Assembly: GCA_964394585.1 (NCBI GenBank)
Contig: CAYMYI010000094.1
Coordinates: 1 to 17,383, forward strand
Length of the DNA: 17,383 nucleotides
Reading direction: 5' to 3'
From: CAYUJH01 sp964394585
GTDB lineage: Bacteria; Bacteroidota; Bacteroidia; Cytophagales; Flammeovirgaceae
The notes under the pieces are model-generated. The model was not told the DNA's origin. It did not search any database and saw only the letters and a program-made list of their open reading frames with translations. This document shows, in pieces, positions 6,515 through 13,600 of the stretch. Made by a program: the position numbers and the translations under genes. The stretch's first letter is position 1, and each line of letters starts with the position of its first letter.

Positions 6515-8173
6515 ATGAAACGTTTTGAAGACTTTAAACACTCTTATGCATATAACTCTGCATTTACAAAGCGTGTAGCCTATTTCTGTATGGAGTTCGC
6601 CATTGCCCAACCGTTAAAAATATATTCTGGAGGCTTGGGCTTTTTAGCAGGCTCTCATATGCGTAGTGCACATGCTCTTAAGCAAAATTTTATAGGAATT
6701 GGTATTTTATGGAAACATGGTTATTACGACCAAATCCGGAAAGGAGACCAATCGATGGATGTATTGTTCCAAGAAAAGCACTACAGTTTTTTAGAAGATA
6801 CAGGAATCCGGTTCGAAATTAATGTAAACAAACACCCTGTGGTGGTGCAAGTATGGTATCTGAGCCCTGATGTGTTTGGTACAGTACCGATGTTTTTCTT
6901 ATCGACTGATATCCCCGAAAACGATTACCTAGCTCGTTCTATATCACATAATTTGTACGATGCTGATAAAGCTGCCAAGATAGCTGCTGATATCTTATTG
7001 GGTGTGGGCGGTGCAAAACTGCTCGATATTCTAGAGTACGATGCCGAGGTGTATCATTTAAATGAAGCCCACGCCCTTCCTGCTGCTTTTTATCTTTATA
7101 ATAAATTCCAATCGGCTGAAGAAGTAAAAAAGCGACTGGTATTTACTACTCACACTCCCGAGGAAGCCGGAAATGCTAAAACTGAGATTGGATTACTGGA
7201 AAAGATGAGCTTTTTTGCAGGCGTTCCGCTGAATACTGTGCGCGAAATCACCGGGATAGAAGGAAACGTATTCGACCATAGTTTGGCTACCTTGCGAATG
7301 GCACGCCTCGCCAATGGCGTATCACAGTTGCATGGAGAGGTATCGCGGAAAATGTGGAAAGGATATGGAAATACTTGCCCTATCATCGCCATCACAAATG
7401 CCCAAAACAAAGACTATTGGACCGATGCTCCCCTATATCATTCCCTTGAACGCAACGACGATGAAGCCCTTGTAAAGCGTAAAAAAGTGCTCAAAAGTAG
7501 ACTTTTTGATATCGTTGCAGACCAAACCGGGAAATTATTTGACGAGAATATACTTACAATTGTATGGGCAAGAAGGTTTGCCGGCTATAAGCGTGCCGAT
7601 CTTATTGCCCAAGAACGCGAACGTTTTGAAGCGATTATCAATAACCATGACTACCCCGTGCAGATTATTTGGGGAGGCAAACCCTACCCGATGGATTTTA
7701 GCGCTATTTCTACGTTCAATAGCTTAGTCCATTTAAGCAAGTCGTATAAAAATTGTGCAGTACTCGTTGGGTACGAACTCGCCCTTTCCACTGCCATGAA
7801 ACGCGGTGCCGACATTTGGCTCAATACCCCGCGGGTAACTAGAGAAGCCTCCGGTACTAGTGGAATGACTGCTGCTATGAATGGCGCTATCAACTTTTCA
7901 ACTAATGATGGTTGGATTCCTGAGTTTGCCAAGCCTAATCACAATGCATTTATTATTCCTACTGCCGATACCAACTTGCCCGTACACGAACAAGATATGG
8001 CTGACCTAAATCACTTGCTCGATATTTTGGAGCAGCAAGTAATTCCTACATATTACAAAAAACCGCAACATTGGGTGCAATTGATGAAAAATAGCATGAC
8101 AGAGGTATTGCCCTTTTTCGGTTCAGACCGCATGGCTACGGAATATTACGAATTGCTCTACAATGCAGAATAG
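6515..8173 (+). CDS. Short alpha-glucan phosphorylase-like glycosyltransferase (GT35-type), PLP lysine replaced
   Basis: 552-residue cytoplasmic protein of the short alpha-glucan phosphorylase type (glycogen/maltodextrin metabolism). It starts at the ATG at 6515 (MKRFEDFKHSYAYN). An in-frame ATG at 6449 would add 22 residues unlike the family. Recognisable motifs are KIYSGGLGFLAGSHMRSAH (35-53), VYHLNEAHALP (179-189), TTHTPEEAGN (211-220), WARRFAGYKRADL (351-363) and EASGTSGMTAAMNG (444-457). In PLP-dependent glycogen phosphorylases the last motif reads GMK, with the lysine forming the Schiff base; here that position is Thr452. Either this clade works without the classical PLP linkage, or it is a different alpha-glucan glycosyltransferase. 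The protein is otherwise intact, so decay is unlikely. An imperfect terminator-like hairpin interrupted by an assembly gap follows. Confidence 0.85.
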   Translation: MKRFEDFKHSYAYNSAFTKRVAYFCMEFAIAQPLKIYSGGLGFLAGSHMRSAHALKQNFIGIGILWKHGYYDQIRKGDQSMDVLFQEKHYSFLEDTGIRFEINVNKHPVVVQVWYLSPDVFGTVPMFFLSTDIPENDYLARSISHNLYDADKAAKIAADILLGVGGAKLLDILEYDAEVYHLNEAHALPAAFYLYNKFQSAEEVKKRLVFTTHTPEEAGNAKTEIGLLEKMSFFAGVPLNTVREITGIEGNVFDHSLATLRMARLANGVSQLHGEVSRKMWKGYGNTCPIIAITNAQNKDYWTDAPLYHSLERNDDEALVKRKKVLKSRLFDIVADQTGKLFDENILTIVWARRFAGYKRADLIAQERERFEAIINNHDYPVQIIWGGKPYPMDFSAISTFNSLVHLSKSYKNCAVLVGYELALSTAMKRGADIWLNTPRVTREASGTSGMTAAMNGAINFSTNDGWIPEFAKPNHNAFIIPTADTNLPVHEQDMADLNHLLDILEQQVIPTYYKKPQHWVQLMKNSMTEVLPFFGSDRMATEYYELLYNAE

Positions 8174-8196
8174 TTTTAACAGTGTGAGGCAAGGCA

Positions 8197-8206
8197 NNNN
8201 NNNNNN
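8197..8206. other. Assembly gap (10 N)
   Basis: Ten undetermined bases. The flanks AGGCAAGG (8187-8194) and CCTTACCT (from 8212) are complementary except for one pair, and a T-rich tract follows. The gap may therefore lie in the loop of a terminator hairpin of the phosphorylase-like gene, a structure that often breaks short-read assemblies. The true gap length is unknown. Confidence 0.9.
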
Positions 8207-8377
8207 TTTGTCCTTACCTTTTGTTAAAAATGAAGCAATAATGTAAGCTGCAGGAAACGAAAGCCGTAATTCCTTGTTACGAAGCGATAGAAGAGCTTTT
8301 ATAAGTCATTTTTTCTAAGAGGAACATCACCTCTAAAGTTCATATACTAAGAACTTCATACTTTCTTCTTATCTGCC

Positions 8378-9601
8378 ATGAATCTTCGAATTCTAATTAT
8401 AGGATATCTTATCGGCACGGGTGTAACTACCCTATGGGCGCAAACCCCTACTAAAATGCTGCCCCATATCGATAGCGTAGAGTATTTACTCACTAACCAA
8501 ACCGTGCAAATCGAATGCACTTCAGGAGTTGACGATTTGTATAATTTCAAGTTCAAAAGAGCTGAAAGCCAGTTTCACTGGTTACGGCGGTATTACCCCA
8601 AACACCCATTACCGTACTTCTTGTTGGGTTTGAGCCAATGGTGGAAAATTGCTCCTAACCTCAATAATGAAACTTACGATGAGGTATTTTTAGCTTATAT
8701 GGATTCCTCCATCATCTTCGCAGAACAACTTTTTGACGAAGACGAATCGAATGTAGAAGCGTCCTTTTTTTTAGCTGGCGCTTATGGGTTTAAAGGTCGC
8801 CTTTACTCCGAAAGAAAGCAGTGGACCAAAGCTGCGATTGTAGGGAAACGCGCTCTTAAATACATGGAATATTGCCGCAAGAAAGATGACCTTAGCCCTG
8901 AGCTGCTCTTCGGGGACGGACTTTATAATTATTACTCAGTTTGGATTCCTGAAAACTATCCAATGCTACGTCCTTTTTTATGGTTTTTTGATAAAGGCGA
9001 TAAAGCACAGGGAATAGAACAATTACAAACCGTATCGCGCGAGGCGTTCTACACAAGAGTAGAAGCCCAATACTTTCTTATGCGCATTTTTGCCATCGAA
9101 GAAAACAACCCCTACGAAGCTTTGCGCATTGCCCAATATTTACATAACACTTACCCCGATAACCCGTATTTCCATCGGTTTTATGCCCGTATGCTGTACC
9201 AAACCGGGCAATACAATGAGCTTGAACCTATCTGCAAAAGTATTTTAGACAAAATCAACAATAACATAACAGGCTATGAAGAAATCAGTGGGCGCTATGC
9301 GAGTTTTTTCCTGGCTTCTATCTACAAAATAGCGAAACAAGATTTTGCCAAAGCCAAAGCCTATTACCAGCTGACTGTAGGGTATGCAGAGGCTATTGAT
9401 GCTGAGTCTTCAGGATACTATCTATATGCCCTCACTTATTTAGCTCAGTTTGCTAAGCGCGAGAAAGATTACGATGAAGCATGGATTTATTACCAAAAAA
9501 TACTAGAACACGCCGACAAAAAACACCCCACGCACGACGAGGCAAAAGCTTATAAAAAAGAATACCGTAAACTCAAAAAAGCAGAACGTAAAGAGGAATA
9601 G
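8378..9601 (+). CDS. Exported tetratricopeptide-repeat protein, unknown function
   Basis: 407-residue protein with a signal peptide (MNLRILIIGYLIGTGVTTLWA, cleavage before QTPTK), so it is probably periplasmic. The rest is almost entirely alpha-helical, with TPR-like pairs: FKFKRAESQFHWLRRYYPKH near residue 55, a repeat around NVEASFFLAGAYGFKGRLY (125-143), NPYEALRIAQYLHNTYPDNP (248-267) and the C-terminal repeats around residues 318-380. A conserved-looking centre, LLFGDGLYNYYSVWIPENYP, breaks the TPR periodicity. The last 20 residues are very Lys/Glu-rich. TPR proteins mediate protein-protein contacts, and no catalytic motif is seen. It stands alone, beyond the assembly gap on its left, so linkage with the phosphorylase-like gene is not certain. 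I do not recognise a named family. Confidence 0.85.
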   Translation: MNLRILIIGYLIGTGVTTLWAQTPTKMLPHIDSVEYLLTNQTVQIECTSGVDDLYNFKFKRAESQFHWLRRYYPKHPLPYFLLGLSQWWKIAPNLNNETYDEVFLAYMDSSIIFAEQLFDEDESNVEASFFLAGAYGFKGRLYSERKQWTKAAIVGKRALKYMEYCRKKDDLSPELLFGDGLYNYYSVWIPENYPMLRPFLWFFDKGDKAQGIEQLQTVSREAFYTRVEAQYFLMRIFAIEENNPYEALRIAQYLHNTYPDNPYFHRFYARMLYQTGQYNELEPICKSILDKINNNITGYEEISGRYASFFLASIYKIAKQDFAKAKAYYQLTVGYAEAIDAESSGYYLYALTYLAQFAKREKDYDEAWIYYQKILEHADKKHPTHDEAKAYKKEYRKLKKAERKEE

Positions 9602-9640
9602 CCCCTAAAACCTGCGTAAAGTTTCTAGTTTTATACTGAA

Positions 9641-9817
9641 TTATTCCCCTTTTTTTACAGGCACTTGAATAAAACTCACTATGCTGCGATAAAACTGTGC
9701 GATTTCAGCAAACATTGTTCGAATATGCACATTTGATTCGTAAAAGCCCTCATCCGCTCGATTAAGCAAAAATCTGAATATCAACACTTTAAATATCAAA
9801 GTATATTTATTGATGTA
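9641..9817 (-). other. Open minus-strand frame without ATG start: possible gene remnant or alternative-start small ORF
   Basis: A 58-codon open frame between a stop near 9820 and TAA at 9643-9641. It encodes a protein-like sequence that includes LLNRADEGFYESNVHIR and MFAEIAQFYRSIVSFIQ. There is no upstream ATG. GTG and TTG codons occur near its 5' end, and the only ATG is internal. The composition looks coding-like (amphipathic helix, no low complexity), which suggests the C-terminal remnant of a lost gene, but chance cannot be excluded over this length. Confidence 0.25.
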
Positions 9818-9855
9818 TTATTAGCAACTTCACAATCAATTAATATGGAATGCTT

Positions 9856-10008
9856 ATGAAACGCAGACTCTTAACTACCCAGCTACGTTCCACTCTTTCA
9901 ATCGCACTTATTTTACTCTCTTTCTTAGGAACTCTTTTTTCTAAATCGAGGAGTGAAAGTAGCGAAAAAGCAAAAGATAAGACAGAAGTGGTAGAACACG
10001 TTCGATAG
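9856..10008 (+). CDS. Small single-helix membrane protein, 50 residues, unknown function
   Basis: ATG at 9856, TAG at 10006-10008. The protein begins with a basic tail (MKRRLLTTQLR). One hydrophobic helix follows, STLSIALILLSFLGTLF (residues 12-28), then a polar Lys/Glu/Ser-rich tail ending EVVEHVR. The layout suits a small inner-membrane protein or an uncleaved signal anchor with its tail outside. Support beyond the frame comes from the strong Rho-independent terminator that begins 25 nt after the stop, which implies a transcript ending here. No other gene on the plus strand needs that terminator, because the TPR gene ends more than 400 bp upstream. No Shine-Dalgarno sequence or clear promoter pair was identified. 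Homology is unknown, and a small regulatory RNA using the same terminator is an alternative. Confidence 0.5.
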   Translation: MKRRLLTTQLRSTLSIALILLSFLGTLFSKSRSESSEKAKDKTEVVEHVR

Positions 10009-10033
10009 TGTTAAAATCTTAATTTTTTAATCG

Positions 10034-10066
10034 AAAATCATTTGTAGAGATACAAATGATTTTTTT
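10034..10066 (+). terminator. Rho-independent terminator after the 50-residue ORF
   Basis: Perfect 13-bp stem AAAATCATTTGTA / TACAAATGATTTT (10034-10046 with 10051-10063) with a GAGA tetraloop, followed by a run of T residues to 10066. On the minus strand the tract after the stem is only four T, so it mainly serves plus-strand transcripts. It may still help end the DUF2911 transcript arriving from the right. Confidence 0.9.
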
Positions 10067-10096
10067 CATCAACTAGGTAGTACTTTTTTTGAAGAA

Positions 10097-10648
10097 CTAT
10101 TCCATGGGTTGAATAGGTACTTCTACTAAGGTACTTTCCCACTTCATCTGTAACATGATACGCTTTCCTTCTTGTGCGAAACTCATCGTAAACTGCTCTA
10201 TTTCAGGGGCTTGCACTTGGGGGGCTACCTCAATAGAAACTACATCTTTCTGGTAATCGGGTTCGTAATATCCCCAAGCCCCTAATTCGCTATTTAATGC
10301 TACTTTCCAGGTGTTTTCTCCCGGCACAGTATACAAGCGATATCGCCCTTGTTCTACTGTGGTTTCTCCGAATTGCACAGCGGTGCTAAACTCAATTTCG
10401 GTTGCTTCGTTTGCACCTGTGCGCCAATATTCTCCATACGGTACAAGTGCCCCTTCTGATTTATCGCCAAAAATCAACCGTCCTTTCTTATAAGGCTGGC
10501 AATACACTACCTCAATTTTAAACTGTTCGTTTTCATACCGAATAGTATCTTGCGGACTGTGCGAACGTGTCGTAAAGATTAAATAAGCAAAATAGGCAAT
10601 CACTAAAACGATGAGTGCTCCAAACCCTAATAAAAGTTTTCTTAACAT
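10097..10648 (-). CDS. Membrane-anchored DUF2911 family protein
   Basis: 183-residue protein with an N-terminal hydrophobic helix (residues 5-26, LLLGFGALIVLVIAYFAYLI) acting as anchor or uncleaved signal. The DUF2911 domain follows, a beta-rich domain common in Bacteroidota. Its signature is clear: GRLIFGDKSEGALVPYGEYW, then RTGANEATEIEFS, GRYRLYTVPGENTWKVALN and WGYYEPDYQKDVVSI. The domain most likely faces the periplasm. Its function is not established. The start codon lies 44 bp downstream of the stop of the giant TIR protein on the same strand, so co-transcription is plausible. There is no terminator between them. If linked, it would be an envelope-side partner of that protein, but this is inference from position only. 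Confidence 0.9.
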   Translation of the reverse strand: MLRKLLLGFGALIVLVIAYFAYLIFTTRSHSPQDTIRYENEQFKIEVVYCQPYKKGRLIFGDKSEGALVPYGEYWRTGANEATEIEFSTAVQFGETTVEQGRYRLYTVPGENTWKVALNSELGAWGYYEPDYQKDVVSIEVAPQVQAPEIEQFTMSFAQEGKRIMLQMKWESTLVEVPIQPME

Positions 10649-10692
10649 AGTACAAGCTATTTAATAATTCTTCAATGTAAACAAACTATTTA

Positions 10693-13600
10693 CTAAGCTA
10701 CTAATTCAGGTTCTTCTTTCACTTCTACTTCTAGAATTGGTTTGGCAATACCCAACTGTTTTTTCCGACGCAAACTTAGATACTGAAGACCCATCTGAAT
10801 GCTTTCGCGGATATAGTCAGGTAGCCACTTGCGGCGAAACAATAAAATGAAAGCGTCTATCAAGAAATACAATAAATAAATTAATAAGCCAACTCCCTGA
10901 TTTATAGGCAGAAAAAGTAAAAACCATGCTGTAAGGACAGTTCCTATATTCAATACAGTGAGTATGCCCCACGGTACCCAACGGCTGGTTCCGCTTTTTG
11001 TAGAAAACCGCCGGCTATACACTAAATGGAGAGGAATGCTACAAAGTAACGTAGGAAAGAAAAACACCAATAAATAGATAGGTGCAAATACGAAATAGAA
11101 GAAAGGTTTCAACCTTTCTGCATAATAATGCTGAAAAGCGATGTGTAAAGGAATGAATAAAAAGGCATGTGGTATTGCCAATAAAACAGCCCATATAAAG
11201 CTGGTTTCATCTTCGTTCGATAGCCCACTGATAATAAACGTAACAAGTACTAATACCATTAGAAGCAGCACCAACGAATACATGCGTTTGCCAAACGTTT
11301 TTGAAAGAGTATCTTTCAGATAAGCAAACATGGCAACTAGCCCGTAAAAAAGGGCAATTCCGCCTGCGAACACATCAATTTCTCCGCGTGTTGCTACATA
11401 GTAAAACCAACCTATAATCGCATATAATACAATGTACACACCAAGCTGTAGATAGCGCTTTTGTTCTATCCAAGCAAGGGTTTGTACTACAACACGGTGT
11501 AATAAGATGATTCCCGCGCCTAACAGTAGAGCCGGAATGTTGTGGTCTTGCATGGCAAAAAAGCCAATCATTACAGCAAGGGAATGCGTAAATAAGGAAA
11601 TGTAGAAGTAGGCTTTATTGGGTTGGTTTTTACGAACAAGTCGAAACCCAATAAACGGAGGTAGAAATAAAAATAAAGTAAGAATTCCGCCTAGCACAAA
11701 GGCTAAAGCAATTTCGTTGAGTATGTAATCTTTGCTCGGTCTCTGGTCAATATCGCGTAAGTTAGGCTCAAATAAGTCAAGGATGAGTACGTCTTTTGCT
11801 AAATAAAGCACAGCAGGAATGATCGCTAGGCTCAAAGCTGCATACCCAAACCGCAGTGCTGGTTTCTGCTGCCAGGTATCTTTATAGGCATCGTACAACG
11901 CTAAACATGCTATAAGTACGGCAAAATAAAGTAGCAACGAAAACTGAATGAGTTCGTCTCCATTATTTACTGAAAAAATAATGAATAATATCACTGTTGC
12001 AGCTATGTACAACGCCCCATAAATACCGATTTCTTTAAACGCCGTTATTGCCATAAAGTACTTCATTTGCATTGCAATTCGGTACACATATAGCGTGGTA
12101 ATCAGCAAAATAGCGACTACTATATAAAATAGATGCGATATCGGAGGGTGATCAGGAAGGATACTTATAAATTCAGCATCCTGACTTTCAAGTGTATATC
12201 TTAACTGCTGTTCGGGCGTCCAAAGCATTACGCCAAAGCGGGTAATTCCACGGATACGTTGCCCACCAGGCGAAAAATGAGCGGCTCGAATTTCGGAAAA
12301 GGTTTCTCGGTAGTTTCCTAAATAGTAAAGATCTACCATAGGCTCCCCTTTTATTTTAAATAATCGGTCGTTACTTCCTTTTCGGTAGCTTACAAGAAAT
12401 CCCCAGCTATTATCTGAAAACGTAATATCTTCAATATTTCCAAGCGCTTCTAGCTCTTGAGGTTCTAGGGAGTTTCCGGAGCCGTCGTGCCCTGTGGGGT
12501 AAAGCATCCCTTCATCGTTATGAGCGATGATAAAGTAGTTACCATCCGGGGAGATATACTTACCACTAGCACTTTTAGCATACGAAACTGTGTTGAGGAG
12601 CTCGCCTGATGTACTGTAAATACTCGCTTTGTCATCTAAAAATTCAACAATGATATTTCGGCGTGCTGGAAAGAGCACATTTCCTTGGTAGGCATTTTTT
12701 GTCTTGGCATAAAGTTCTTCATCGTATTGAATGCTAACATCTTTTTTGTATTCAAATGACTTTATTTTCTCGCCTTGCATATTCCATATGGTAATTTGGG
12801 AGGAATCTGCTGTTAGCAAAAGTCGGTTTTCAGCATCATACGAAAACTCCACATATTCTACTTTGTTGCTATGAGACAAGGCAACCACAACATTTTCCGC
12901 AATGTTATATAACTGCACAGTACTCTCGCCACCCTGCTCAAGGTCAACATAAGCAATGTAATCGTCTTGAGGAGAAAACACTAACTGTGTAATATTTTCG
13001 GATAAACTCAAGACCTGCTTAACATCTGGAACGATTTGCCACACATACGTGAGATTATCACTTTTATCCTGGTCGACGAAGTATTTCTTTGAAGGCGAAA
13101 TAGCGGCTTTGGTAACCTCCAAATTATAAATAATGGTATCTAAGTAATTATCGTCATATCGCCATAGCAGATAAGGATATTTTGATGAATTGGTTTCGAG
13201 TAATAAGTCTATAATGCCGTTGCCAAACTCCAATCCAAAATGTGCATCGGTGATTTTGATGGTTTCTGTATCGTCAAATCCTAAATATGATCGCACATTG
13301 CTCAGATGGATTTCATTGATAATCTTCCCGGTCGTACCATCCCAAAGTTTCAAAGGGACTTCTCCTTGATGTTTATCGAAGTACTGATCGATGTAAGAGT
13401 CAAATGCTCCAAAATACGTCGGATCATAGTCCACCTCTTCAAAATAATATTGTTTTGCAGCAGGTGCTAATTCCTTTCGTTCATCTTCGGAAAGATAAGG
13501 ATTCTGTAGCGTTACAATGAGATTTGTCTCAGGCAGAAATTTGATTTTACCAACGAACTCATGCGGTAAAAACCGAAACAAGCTACTTTGTGAGGATTGA

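Noticed and set aside
8318..8356. Two small tandem hairpins (AGAGG/CCTCT and AAGTTC/GAACTT) before the TPR gene
   Set aside because: Stems of 5-6 bp are common by chance in AT-rich leaders; there is no match to a known riboswitch.
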